From: an uncultured bacterium | GTDB taxonomy: Bacteria; Pseudomonadota; Alphaproteobacteria; Rs-D84 | DNA length: 61,225 nucleotides | Assembly: GCA_950096895.1 (NCBI GenBank) | Contig: CATNBF010000005.1 | Location: 1 to 61,225, forward strand | Direction: 5' to 3' | Part shown: in pieces, positions 1 through 8,516 of the stretch | How positions within the stretch are numbered: position 1 is the stretch's first letter | Layout of the letters: each line of letters begins with the position of its first letter | Notes under the pieces: model-generated | The model's database searches: none | Told to the model about the DNA's origin: nothing | What the model saw: only the letters and a program-made list of their open reading frames with translations | Made by a program: the position numbers and the translations under genes

Positions 1-461
1 ACATTAAACCAAACATTCCAATTTTTATTCTGGCGGATAATATATCGATAGTAATTCATCATCTGGCGAACATCAGCATCCAGATCACGGCCCGCCATGG
101 CCAATCGCATGTGATAGTCGGCACGCCGCCACTTTTTCAAATGCATATAGCATAGGGCCAGTTCAAATCGCACACGGGCCAAATTCGGCTGGGCATCCAG
201 GATTTTATGATAGATTTTTGCGGCACCGTTCCAATCATTATTCTTTTGCGCCATTTGGGCCAATAAAAACCAGCGTTCAATTTCCAGTGCACCCCCCAAG
301 GTTGGTGTCTGGGTTAAAATTTGGGCGGCATGATCAAAATCACCCCGTTCAACCAGATCCCCCGCCAGTTGTATTGCCGCCGTTGGTGTCATGGTGACTG
401 ATTGTGTGGCGGCCAATGCCGATCCACCCAGCCCCAGAAAAATAATAACCCATTTTACCAT
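1..461 (-). CDS. TPR/Slam-like surface lipoprotein assembly modifier, 3' end off the window
   Basis: This gene is too close to the edge for the ORF track. Reading the minus strand from the ATG at 459-461 gives a signal peptide (MVKWVIIFLGLGGSALAA) followed by helical TPR-like sequence (GDFDHAAQILTQ, WNGAAKIYHKIL, RVRFELALCYMHL) and the segment YYRYIIRQNKNWNVWF. That last segment matches the junction between the N-terminal TPR domain and the C-terminal beta-barrel of DUF560/Slam outer-membrane proteins, which help move lipoproteins to the cell surface. The barrel would lie beyond base 1. No clear Shine-Dalgarno sequence is visible. A plain TPR-containing porin is the main alternative. Confidence 0.6.
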   Translation of the reverse strand, partial: MVKWVIIFLGLGGSALAATQSVTMTPTAAIQLAGDLVERGDFDHAAQILTQTPTLGGALEIERWFLLAQMAQKNNDWNGAAKIYHKILDAQPNLARVRFELALCYMHLKKWRRADYHMRLAMAGRDLDADVRQMMNYYRYIIRQNKNWNVWFN

Positions 462-562
462 CGCAATGCTTTTGGAATATTGATGACCCTGGGGGCATTA
501 TAGCATAAGCAAAAGCTATGTGAACAGTTTTTTTTCATTTGTATCTGTGGGATAATTTATTC

Positions 563-590
563 TTTACTTTTTTATTTTTTTATTCATAAT
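563..590 (+). promoter_or_regulatory. Putative sigma70 promoter of the lysS leader
   Basis: A -35-like TTTACT and a -10-like CATAAT are separated by 16 bp, in an AT-rich tract upstream of the leader peptide. The match to consensus is moderate. Confidence 0.35.
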
Positions 591-632
591 AGATGCGGTC
601 AGTCCCACCAGGGATCCAACAGGGAATAAATT

Positions 633-662
633 ATGAATAACATGAAAAAATCGATTTTGTAA
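633..662 (+). CDS. Putative lysine leader peptide (MNNMKKSIL)
   Basis: A nine-codon ORF starts with ATG 8 bases after an AGGGA Shine-Dalgarno sequence (621-625). It contains two adjacent AAA lysine codons and ends in TAA. A rho-independent terminator (687-717) follows before lysS. A six-base segment right after the stop (664-669, TGTGCG) is a perfect complement of 691-696 (CGCACA), which includes part of the terminator's left arm. The arrangement fits attenuation: a ribosome stalled at the Lys codons leaves the antiterminator free, while one ending at the stop covers it. It is too short for the ORF track; function is inferred from layout only. Confidence 0.5.
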   Translation: MNNMKKSIL

Positions 663-686
663 TTGTGCGACCATCAAATTTAACGA

Positions 687-717
687 CGGGCGCACATTTT
701 TGCGTCCGTTTTTTTTT
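687..717 (+). terminator. Attenuator-type terminator in the lysS leader
   Basis: CGGGCGCA (687-694) pairs with TGCGTCCG (701-708) through an 8-bp stem with one G-U pair and a 6-nt loop, followed by nine T. It lies upstream of the lysS start, not after a gene, so it should act as a regulated terminator. Confidence 0.75.
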
Positions 718-742
718 AACCGTGTCGATCAAAGGGAAAAAG

Positions 743-2209
743 ATGTCTGAAAACACGAATATATCAACCAATGAATTACAGGCCCGTCTGCAAAAGACGG
801 AAAACATCCGTGCACGTGATGGGGTTGTTTGGAAAGATAAATTTGATCGCACACATACCATTGTGGCGGCGCGTGATCTGGCGGATGGAACATCGGTCAA
901 ATTGGCGGGACGTGTAACGGCGTTGCGTTGGTTGGGAAAATTAATGTTCGGACGCATTTACGATATTGATGGTGAAATTCAATTTTCAATGTCACGCGAA
1001 GAAATGGGCGAAGAAAATTACAAGTTTTTTAAGGCCAATGTCGATTTGGGGGATTTTGTCGGGATTACCGGTGAACTGTATCATACAACGGCCGGTGAAT
1101 TGACTGTACGGGTTTCGGCCTATGAAATTTTGGCCAAGGCGTTGCGTCCTTTGCCGGAAAAGTTCCATGGATTAACCGACACCGAAACCCGTTATCGCCA
1201 GCGGTACCTGGATATCATTTCCAATCCGGATGCCCGTGCGGCATTGTTGGGCCGGTTCAAGATGACGCAATATTGGCGTGATTTTATGAACAAGAACGGA
1301 TTTCTGGAAATTGAAACACCCATTATGCAGAATGTCGCGTCCGGCGCGGCGGCAAAACCCTTTACCACGCATCATAATGCCTTGGATGCCGATTTCCAAT
1401 TGCGGATTTCGCCAGAATTATTCTTGAAACAGGCAATTGGTGCCGGATTTGATCGTGTTTATGAAGTGGCCAAGGATTTCCGTAACGAAGGCATGGATGC
1501 CATGCATCTGCAAGAATTTACCATGGTTGAATGGTATGCGGCGTATTGGGACTTTGAACGCAATATGAAATTTACGTGGGATTTAATCCAAGACCTGTTG
1601 ATGAAAACCCGCGGTACATTGAAAATTGAATACCAAGGAACGCCCCTGGATTTCACATCGTATGAAACAATGGATTATACGGCCAAAATGAATGAATTTT
1701 TCGGATGCAATATTCTGGACTTTGATGACGTTGATGCGTTGCGTGCGCGCCTGGTCGAAAATGGCATGTTCCCGGCGGGTGAATTGGATGACTTGAAATC
1801 CATCCCGACACTGGTTGATTATGTCTATAAACGTAAAATCCGCGGTAATATTATCAATCCGACATTCTTGTACAATTATCCGGCATATATGGTTCCACTG
1901 GCGCGGCGCAACAATGATGACGACCGGCGGATAGATATGTTCCAATTGCTGGTATGCGGGGCAGAATTGTGCAAGGGTTATTCCGAATTGGTGAATCCCA
2001 TTCAACAATTGGCGGCATTCGAAGAACAGGCAAAGAATATCGCCCATGGTGACGAAGAAGCCTTTAACCCCGACAACGATTTCGTGCGTGCGATGGAACA
2101 TGGATTCCCGCCGATTTCCGGCGTTGGTATGGGGGTTGATCGTTTGGCCAGTATTATTTTCGATCAGCCGACCCTGCGCGATGTTATCTTGTTCCCGATT
2201 ATGAAGTAA
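743..2209 (+). CDS. lysS: Lysine--tRNA ligase, class II
   Basis: This enzyme charges tRNA-Lys in the cytosol. The ORF track starts at a GTG inside the terminator region; the ATG at 743 (MSENTNISTNEL) is better placed, with AAAGGG about 6 bases upstream. That gives 488 residues, normal for LysRS. An N-terminal OB-fold anticodon-binding domain (around KLAGRVTALRWLGKLMF) is followed by the class II core: motif 1/2 region RYRQRYLDII and FRNEGMDAMHLQEFTMVEWY, and motif 3 GVGMGVDRLASIIF near the C-terminus. A leader peptide and attenuator precede it. The next gene starts 13 bases after the stop, so the two are probably co-transcribed. Confidence 0.97.
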   Translation: MSENTNISTNELQARLQKTENIRARDGVVWKDKFDRTHTIVAARDLADGTSVKLAGRVTALRWLGKLMFGRIYDIDGEIQFSMSREEMGEENYKFFKANVDLGDFVGITGELYHTTAGELTVRVSAYEILAKALRPLPEKFHGLTDTETRYRQRYLDIISNPDARAALLGRFKMTQYWRDFMNKNGFLEIETPIMQNVASGAAAKPFTTHHNALDADFQLRISPELFLKQAIGAGFDRVYEVAKDFRNEGMDAMHLQEFTMVEWYAAYWDFERNMKFTWDLIQDLLMKTRGTLKIEYQGTPLDFTSYETMDYTAKMNEFFGCNILDFDDVDALRARLVENGMFPAGELDDLKSIPTLVDYVYKRKIRGNIINPTFLYNYPAYMVPLARRNNDDDRRIDMFQLLVCGAELCKGYSELVNPIQQLAAFEEQAKNIAHGDEEAFNPDNDFVRAMEHGFPPISGVGMGVDRLASIIFDQPTLRDVILFPIMK

Positions 2210-2222
2210 GGAAATAAAAAAA

Positions 2223-3623
2223 ATGCCAAAAATGACATCCGAAGATTATGTCAGTATAATGACCGCCGATCTCGATCGGAAAAATTTGGATACGATCCGG
2301 CGGGCATGCGCCACGGGGCGTATTAATGACGCGGCGGCAACCTATTTAACCACACTGTATTCCGACAGTATGAAATGGGACCGCGAAATGTTTTATTTCT
2401 TGGGCAAGTGCTTTGGTGCGCCAAAGGCGGCTGTTATGCGTTATGATTACGCCACCGACAGTGCAATTGATGAACCCATAAAAATTTCGGATATAACGCC
2501 GTTGGTCCCTTATATTGTTCAGCATCGTCTGGACGCAGATCCCATGCGGAATCAGTTCTTTGACAGTCATGCCGGGCATCGAATTGACCTGGCGGTGTCA
2601 TCAATTGTGACGGTTATCGTCGGTGCCCAGAAAAGTGTAGAGCGCGCTTTGGATAAAATCACGGGCAAGTATTATAAAAAATATGTGACCGAGGTGACAG
2701 ATACCGTCTATCGCATTATTTCTGGGTATGAATCTGCGGCATTGGCCACAACAATTACCGATCAGGTACGGGAAAAATTATCAGAAAAATATAATTCTTC
2801 GGCGTCCGAATTGGTTTTGCAAATCATCGGTTCTGGGCATGAAAAGATTGCGGTTGAATTGGTGCGGGCGTTGGATCGGATCAAGCGGCCGCGTATGCGT
2901 CTGCAAGACGTCTGGCGGGCCAAGTGTTTGTTTGATTTGGTGCCCCAGGCACGAACTTTTATCGAACGGGTTCGGGATATGATGCCGGAACGTATTTTAT
3001 CAATACGTGACAGCTTTTATGACATTGATAACCCGCGTAATTATCGGGATGCCAAATTTATCATTAATATCGGCACAGATGGCGTGGTGGTGCCGATGGA
3101 AATTATATGCCAGGTTCGAACATTTTTTGATTTTGAACGGCGTACCCATGACACGTATGAAGTGGCCCGGCGTATCGATGACAAAGAAAATATCAATGTT
3201 GAACATGCCGTTGCATTAATGCACGAAGATGGGGTCAAAGAATACAACCTGTTGGTGGTGCGATGCCTTGAAGATTTGTTCGAACGCGTGGGATGGAATA
3301 TTTTATACAGTCATGGATTAAACACACCGTTATTCGATGGTTTTCCCAAAGATTGCACCATGCATTATCCACAAAAAATGGTTGATACCATCATGGATAA
3401 ATTAGACAACGCGACCGAGAACGAGGTCTTTCATGTCACATCTGCCCCGGCGAAATTGACCGTTGCCCAAGAAACAGAAATCTTTCGGTGGTTGGCGCGG
3501 TTTATTCTGGTGACGGCCATGCCGTATGCCGATAAAGACTGGTCGGTACCAACCGATACAATGGCGGGTAAACTATTTAACTTTGTTATGAAAGAAGTGC
3601 AACGTTATTACAACAAAGATTAA
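2223..3623 (+). CDS. Hypothetical protein with a possible RelA/SpoT-like nucleotidyltransferase core
   Basis: This 466-residue soluble protein has no signal peptide or membrane segment. It starts 13 bases after lysS, with AAGGA overlapping the lysS stop region. I do not recognise the family with certainty. The middle part (about residues 225-325) has RLQDVWRAKCLFD, then NYRDAKFIINIGTDG, then MEIICQVRTFFDFERRTHDTYE. The order and spacing recall RelA/SpoT synthetase domains (R-x-KD, Y-x-SxH region, E-I-Q-V-R-T). The usual GYQSLH motif is not clear, so catalytic activity is doubtful. A terminator follows directly. Confidence 0.55.
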   Translation: MPKMTSEDYVSIMTADLDRKNLDTIRRACATGRINDAAATYLTTLYSDSMKWDREMFYFLGKCFGAPKAAVMRYDYATDSAIDEPIKISDITPLVPYIVQHRLDADPMRNQFFDSHAGHRIDLAVSSIVTVIVGAQKSVERALDKITGKYYKKYVTEVTDTVYRIISGYESAALATTITDQVREKLSEKYNSSASELVLQIIGSGHEKIAVELVRALDRIKRPRMRLQDVWRAKCLFDLVPQARTFIERVRDMMPERILSIRDSFYDIDNPRNYRDAKFIINIGTDGVVVPMEIICQVRTFFDFERRTHDTYEVARRIDDKENINVEHAVALMHEDGVKEYNLLVVRCLEDLFERVGWNILYSHGLNTPLFDGFPKDCTMHYPQKMVDTIMDKLDNATENEVFHVTSAPAKLTVAQETEIFRWLARFILVTAMPYADKDWSVPTDTMAGKLFNFVMKEVQRYYNKD

Positions 3624-3628
3624 GATTG

Positions 3629-3656
3629 ATGGCCGCCCCATGCGGCCATTCTTTTT
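3629..3656 (+). terminator. Rho-independent terminator after the lysS operon
   Basis: ATGGCCGC and GCGGCCAT form an 8-bp stem with a 5-nt loop, followed by TCTTTTT. Confidence 0.85.
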
Positions 3657-3687
3657 ATCCCTAGGAAATCAAACTATTGAAAAACGC

Positions 3688-3716
3688 TTGATTTTATCAC
3701 GCATTTTCGTCACAAT
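3688..3716 (+). promoter_or_regulatory. Putative promoter of the cold-shock gene
   Basis: TTGATT, 17 bp, then CACAAT lies about 57 bases upstream of the start codon. This leaves a 5' UTR of roughly 50 nt. Confidence 0.45.
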
Positions 3717-3773
3717 GATCCCAGGTTCTTGTATTGCATGGGAACTGTAACTGCATAACATAAGGACACGATT

Positions 3774-4121
3774 ATGCGTCAAGGTAAAGTAAGATGGTAC
3801 AACGGTAAAAAATGCTTCGGGTTTATTATGCCTGATACACCGAACGAAAATGGAAATACAGATGATGTGTTTGTTCATTCCAGCGCGTTAAAGGCTGCGG
3901 ATATTCGATTCTTGAATGAAAACGACATCGTCGAATTTAATGAAGAAGTGCGTGGTGATGGCAAGTTGTCTGTCACGGAATTAAAGTTGGTACAACGGGA
4001 CGAAGAATCTGCCCGCCGTTTCCAAGAACGTCGTGCACAATATCGTAATCGTCGCGATAATGATGATGCCCCACGTGAAGAACGTCCGGCCCGTCGCGGA
4101 TTCGCATTTTGGAAAAAATAA
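3774..4121 (+). CDS. Cold-shock domain protein with a charged C-terminal tail
   Basis: This is an RNA/DNA-binding protein of the CspA type, 115 residues long against about 70 for a plain CspA. The cold-shock domain covers residues 1-72, with the RNP1-like KCFGFIM and RNP2-like DVFVHSSAL motifs. The rest is an arginine-rich low-complexity tail (RRFQERRAQYRNRRD) likely to add nucleic-acid affinity. The start has AAGGA 7 bases upstream. The gene is monocistronic, bounded by its own promoter and terminator. Confidence 0.92.
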   Translation: MRQGKVRWYNGKKCFGFIMPDTPNENGNTDDVFVHSSALKAADIRFLNENDIVEFNEEVRGDGKLSVTELKLVQRDEESARRFQERRAQYRNRRDNDDAPREERPARRGFAFWKK

Positions 4122-4122
4122 A

Positions 4123-4148
4123 AATTCCCCCGTTTGGGGGATTTTTTT
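4123..4148 (+). terminator. Terminator after the cold-shock gene
   Basis: TCCCCC/GGGGGA hairpin with a GTTT loop, flanked by A and T runs. Confidence 0.85.
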
Positions 4149-4252
4149 AATCTTGTAATTGCTACGTAACATATGATGGGGCGGGGCGTTTTGGTGTGAT
4201 GCATGCCGGGCAATGTTTTTCTATCGTGACGTTGGCGGATTATACCGCTTTT

Positions 4253-6106
4253 TTATTGCCCGATAAACCCGCAACTTTGCATTTTCCATAACTTGGCATA
4301 GACGCCGCGGTGCCCAATCAATTGCGCGTGCGTGCCGGTTTCAACAATTTTTCCCCCGTCCAACACCACAATCTGGTCCATGTGTTTCAATGTGCTTAGC
4401 CGGTGGGCAATCACCAAACATGTCCGACCATGCGTCAATTGGGTCAATGATTTTTGAATGACGTCTTCGGATTGCGAATCCAGGGCGGATGTCGCCTCGA
4501 CCAGGATTAAAATCGGTGCGTCTTTGACAAAGGCGCGGGCGATGGATATCCGCTGTCGCTGGCCGCCGGACAGTTTGATGCCCCGCGTTCCGACCATGGT
4601 GCGGAATTTGCGGGCGGTTTTGGCAATGAATTCAAATGAATTCGATTGATGCGCGGCGGTGGTAATTTGTTTCATTGTGGCACGGTCGCGGCCATATCCG
4701 ATATTTTCGGCCAATGTCCGGTTGAACATGGTTTCATCCTGGGGGACAAAGGCAATCGCGCGGCGCAGCGAATCCTGGGTCACGTCGCGGATATCAGTGC
4801 TGTCAATTTTAATGGCACCATTTTGGGGGTCGTAAAACCGCATAATCAACCGCGCCAGCGTAGTTTTCCCATTTCCCGACAGGCCGACAATCCCCACCTT
4901 TTCCCCCGGGGCGATGGTCAAATTAAAATTGTGTAATACCCAATCATGCCCATCGTCAAAGCGGAACGACACGTTATCGACGTCAATTTGGCCCGCTGTG
5001 ACGCGCAATGTGTCGGCGTCCGGTTTATCGGCCAGGGCAATAGGCTGGATCAATTCACGCCATGCGCCGCGGGCACTGCTGAATGCCTTGATAATGGTCG
5101 GGATATCCAACAGTGTTTCGAATATATAATCGGACACTGTCTTAAAGGCGACAATTCCAAACACCGCGTCGGGGATGGTAATCGCGCCCGTTGTTGCCAG
5201 ATAAATTGATATGCTAAATCCCACAATAGTGACGCAATCTGACAAATACGAAAACGGTGCCCAGAACCACAGGTCCGCCCGTTCGTTGCGCATCCCGTCG
5301 CGATACAGGCGTCGCCGCAGGGGCATCAATGCCAACCGTTCACGCGTGCGCCCGGCAAACAGTTTGACCGTAATAAAATTCGACAGGGAATCGTTCAATT
5401 TCCCTGATAACTCAGAATCTGTGTCGGCATAGCTTTTGGATGCGCGGACCAATTGGGGGTTCGACAAAAACGCCCAGATGGCCTGAAGTATCGTGGATAC
5501 GACCAAAGCGGCACTTAGCCATATGTTAATCTATAACAATAATCCCGCCGATAATAAGGTGACAACGGTGCTGGTGATAATGGCGGGGATGCCAACCAAA
5601 CAGACCTGGTAAAACCCGGTATGGATATAATCGATATTGCGGGCGATTTTGCCGGGTTCGGTCTGGGCATAGAATTGGATGCTTTGCTGGTTAACATAAT
5701 CTTGCAGTGTTTCGGAAATTTTAATCTTGCTGAACTCTTCGATTTTCCGTTGGTACCAATATCGCGTAATCCACGCCGCCAACACGACCAAGACGACGCC
5801 GGCGAACATCCACAGGTACGGCATCGCATAGCCCATCAAATCGGCCGCCGGGGGATTTTCAATCCATGATATAACATATTTGCTGGCTAACGGGTAGAGG
5901 GTGTATTGCACCACACACGCAAACATCAATGCGCCAAAGAACATAATCAGCCAAAATGGCCGGGCAAACAGATTCTGGCAATAAAAACGGGCCAATGAAT
6001 GCGGCATATTATTCCACCATTTGTTTAACAAATAGCACAGGAATATATACCACACATATGTTGCCCGGACAATAAAAAAGGCCGCGATGGCGGCCCGATG
6101 TGTCAT
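4253..6106 (-). pseudogene. ABC exporter (permease-ATPase fusion) broken by an in-frame amber codon
   Basis: Two listed ORFs (5531-6106 and 4253-5506) are in the same frame and are separated only by a TAG at 5531-5533. Read through, they give one ABC exporter half of about 617 codons: membrane segments (FWLIMFFGALMFACVV, LMGYAMPYLWMFAGVVLVVL), the rest of the permease, then a nucleotide-binding domain with Walker A (GLSGNGKTT), signature LSGGQRQR and switch His (IAHRLST). Walker B reads ILILVEATSALD, where the usual Asp before Glu is Val (GTC for GAC). Two independent lesions suggest loss of function. The ATG overlaps the stop of the upstream C45 hydrolase gene (ATGA), so the two were translationally coupled. 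Confidence 0.8.
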
Positions 6107-7191
6107 TTGATTTCAATGGGGATAACGGTTTGCGTTTTATCCTTGTCCATGGGATGCACCTGGTATGTAACATTATCCCAATCAATTGTTTTCATGTCGA
6201 TTGATCGGATGACACTGTTGTTCATGGTGCGGTAATAAATTTTGCGCCCGGTCATATCCATAACGGCGGTCCACTGGGTTGCGGATGGCATGTTAACAGG
6301 AACCTGGCCGATGGGGAATTCCACCCCGACCGGAATATCAAAATTGTTCAGGATATGAAACGCCTGCATTACGCCGGCATATGCCGTCTGTTGCGGAACG
6401 GCCGTTGTTTGATAAAACGCCGCACGCACAAATCGCGACGGGGGTGTCACGTCGCCAGGAATCCCCAGCATGCCGGAACCACTGCCAAATGCGGCCAGTT
6501 CAATATTGCCCAATTTTGTCGGCCCCGCCGTCCCAGGATACAGATTGACGTAATTATTCAGATTGGTCATCTGCCATTCAAAGCCGGGCGAATTGGTCAA
6601 TACCCCCAACTTGTTTTCATAAAAATGCGGTACGCCATCAACGATTTCTAAGACCACTTGGCGGCCGGTGGAATCTGTGATGCGCCAATGTACGGTTGAT
6701 GACCGTGGGTCAATTCCAACAACGCGAATATCATCAATGGCATCTTGGATTTGATCAATATCCGAGAAATTAGACAGCATCCACGACACCAATTGGAAAT
6801 CAGATACCGTCCGGTCGGCATATGCCGAATCGTATTCAACATATTGGCCGTATCCCGGAAAATAGAACAGTTCTGCGACCAGGCCGGCTTCGTTCATGCC
6901 TTCGACGACATATTCGGGTTCTTCGACCGCCAGACCGATATAACCGTATGTGGCGGTGAATTCCAATCCATCCTTTTTCCCACCGGGAACAAATGACCGC
7001 TGGGTATATCCATGCGGGATGACGGTATATAGGTTGGTCATCTCGCTGCCGCCCCATTCAATGGTGCGTGCAACAATTAATGAATTATCTTTGGGTTTTA
7101 GGGTGATACCCGTACAGGCATTTGCCCCGTTTATTCCCAGCCCCAGTCCCAGAATCAGTCCCGCGGCGGTTAAAATATTTTTTGTCTTCAT
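6103..7191 (-). CDS. Choloylglycine hydrolase / penicillin V acylase family protein (C45, Ntn hydrolase)
   Basis: This predicted exported enzyme cleaves linear amide bonds; family members act on conjugated bile salts, penicillin V or acyl-homoserine lactones. The start MKTKNILTAAG gives a clean signal peptide ending ANA just before CTGITL, so cleavage would expose the catalytic N-terminal Cys. Arg at mature position 17 is present (VARTIEWG), but position 20 is Glu where bile-salt hydrolases usually have Asp. The track start at 7221 is TTG and only adds residues before the signal peptide. No good Shine-Dalgarno is seen at any of the three starts. The stop overlaps the start of the ABC exporter. 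Confidence 0.85.
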   Translation of the reverse strand: MKTKNILTAAGLILGLGLGINGANACTGITLKPKDNSLIVARTIEWGGSEMTNLYTVIPHGYTQRSFVPGGKKDGLEFTATYGYIGLAVEEPEYVVEGMNEAGLVAELFYFPGYGQYVEYDSAYADRTVSDFQLVSWMLSNFSDIDQIQDAIDDIRVVGIDPRSSTVHWRITDSTGRQVVLEIVDGVPHFYENKLGVLTNSPGFEWQMTNLNNYVNLYPGTAGPTKLGNIELAAFGSGSGMLGIPGDVTPPSRFVRAAFYQTTAVPQQTAYAGVMQAFHILNNFDIPVGVEFPIGQVPVNMPSATQWTAVMDMTGRKIYYRTMNNSVIRSIDMKTIDWDNVTYQVHPMDKDKTQTVIPIEIK

Positions 7192-7335
7192 AACGATAAT
7201 CATATCAAAATTTGCACGCAATCGCCATAAGAATAATCCCCGTCATCCCCTGTAAAATTTTGTATGATAAAAATCTGCTTTACTTAAAATCCGATATTGA
7301 ATACAATATACCTGTAAAAACAAAGGAAAGGAATT

Positions 7336-7833
7336 ATGGCAACAAAAACAACAAAAAAAGCACCGGCCAAGAAAGCGGCAGCAACCAAAAAAGCAGCCCC
7401 GAAAAAAACGGTTCGTCCGGCCCCGGTTGCCGAAGATATCATTATCATGGATGCCCGTGATATGCATCATGCCCATCATGCGGGCCATGGCGATCATGGA
7501 TGCGGATGTGGTGGAAACTGTGGATGCGGATGCCATGATGGGGCATGCAAATGTGGTGGCGGATGCTGGGGCGTTATCAAGAAAATCTTTTGGTTCTTGG
7601 TTGTCTTTGCATTGGGCTTTGCCGCATGCATGTTCTTGTGCAATGGGTCATATAATGGACGTCGTGGACCGAAAATGCCGGTTGAATTTGTTAATGGATG
7701 TCTGGATGTTGCCCAGATTAAATGCCCTGAATTTGCCAAGCGTGTCATGATGGCCGATGCCAATCGTGATAATTGTATCACCCGTGATGAATATCGCGCT
7801 TTCAAAAAGCAGGCGCGTTCGCCGCGTCAATAA
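7336..7833 (+). CDS. Lys/Ala-rich, His/Cys-rich membrane protein with an EF-hand loop
   Basis: I do not recognise this 165-residue protein. Four parts are visible: residues 1-30 are histone-like (PAKKAAATKKAAPKK); 40-75 are dense in His and CGCG repeats (HHAHHAGHGDHGCGCGGNCG), a likely metal-binding stretch; 79-102 form one membrane helix (IFWFLVVFALGFAACMFL); and the C-terminus carries a canonical EF-hand loop DANRDNCITRDE. Acidic ligands sit at loop positions 1, 3, 5 and 12. AAAGGAAAGG precedes the start and a terminator follows, so it is a single-gene unit. A metal-sensing or metal-buffering role is only inference. Confidence 0.75.
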   Translation: MATKTTKKAPAKKAAATKKAAPKKTVRPAPVAEDIIIMDARDMHHAHHAGHGDHGCGCGGNCGCGCHDGACKCGGGCWGVIKKIFWFLVVFALGFAACMFLCNGSYNGRRGPKMPVEFVNGCLDVAQIKCPEFAKRVMMADANRDNCITRDEYRAFKKQARSPRQ

Positions 7834-7835
7834 TT

Positions 7836-7859
7836 AAACCGCCATTTGGCGGTTTTTTT
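7836..7859 (+). terminator. Terminator after the EF-hand protein gene
   Basis: AAACCGCC/GGCGGTTT stem with an ATTT loop and a T run. Confidence 0.85.
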
Positions 7860-7870
7860 ACAATTGAAAA

Positions 7871-7898
7871 TAAAAAATTCCGGCCGCACCGGAATTTT
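7871..7898 (-). terminator. Terminator of the downstream minus-strand gene
   Basis: The 10-bp stem AAAATTCCGG/CCGGAATTTT reads into a T-rich tract on the minus strand, just after the stop at 7901. Confidence 0.75.
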
Positions 7899-7900
7899 GT

Positions 7901-8467
7901 TTATCGCATCTTGCCCGTAATTTGTTTTTGAATTAGTTCAAAGAATTCATTGCAACATGTGGTCATTTTTTCTGGTTCGGCACATTGGTCAACAGGCATC
8001 GCGGAATGTTTTTCGCAGACTTGTTTCGCGGTGAATTCTAAATAAATGCGAAATTTCGGGTCATTCAAATTCGATACATGAAACGCCCGCAGCATTTGGA
8101 TTGGACACTGATAAGGATGTTTTGTGTGATTGCTATTGATAAAACGCTGTAATTCAAACGTGTTGCCGGAATGATAGCAATCTTGGGCCAAGAAATGCAC
8201 ATCTATGATCAATTTCAATTGCTTTTGACACTTGTTTGCCGTTAATATATCGCAATTTCCTGGGCATGAATACGGCCGGTTTGGACAGAATTTGGGAAAA
8301 ACATCTTCGTTTAAGTATTTTGTTAAATGATGCAAACATGGGTTAACCATAACACGGTAATGGGACGCGTTCGGAATCATGGACCGGGGGCAAGATAAAG
8401 GCATGTTTCTTATTGTTTCCCGAAAGGTATCCAGCAGTTTTTTTATTTCATAGTACTTTAAGTTCAT
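7901..8467 (-). CDS. Hypothetical cysteine-rich cytosolic protein
   Basis: This 188-residue protein is of unknown function, with no signal peptide. It has about 15 cysteines in pairs and CC motifs (FCPNRPYSCPGNC, TTCCNEFF), suggesting metal binding or disulfides. The start is supported by AAGGAAG 5-6 bases upstream. It is a single-gene unit with its own terminator. Confidence 0.6.
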   Translation of the reverse strand: MNLKYYEIKKLLDTFRETIRNMPLSCPRSMIPNASHYRVMVNPCLHHLTKYLNEDVFPKFCPNRPYSCPGNCDILTANKCQKQLKLIIDVHFLAQDCYHSGNTFELQRFINSNHTKHPYQCPIQMLRAFHVSNLNDPKFRIYLEFTAKQVCEKHSAMPVDQCAEPEKMTTCCNEFFELIQKQITGKMR

Positions 8468-8516
8468 TATTCTTCCTTTGATTTATATATTTATACATTA
8501 TATAAAATGACATTTA

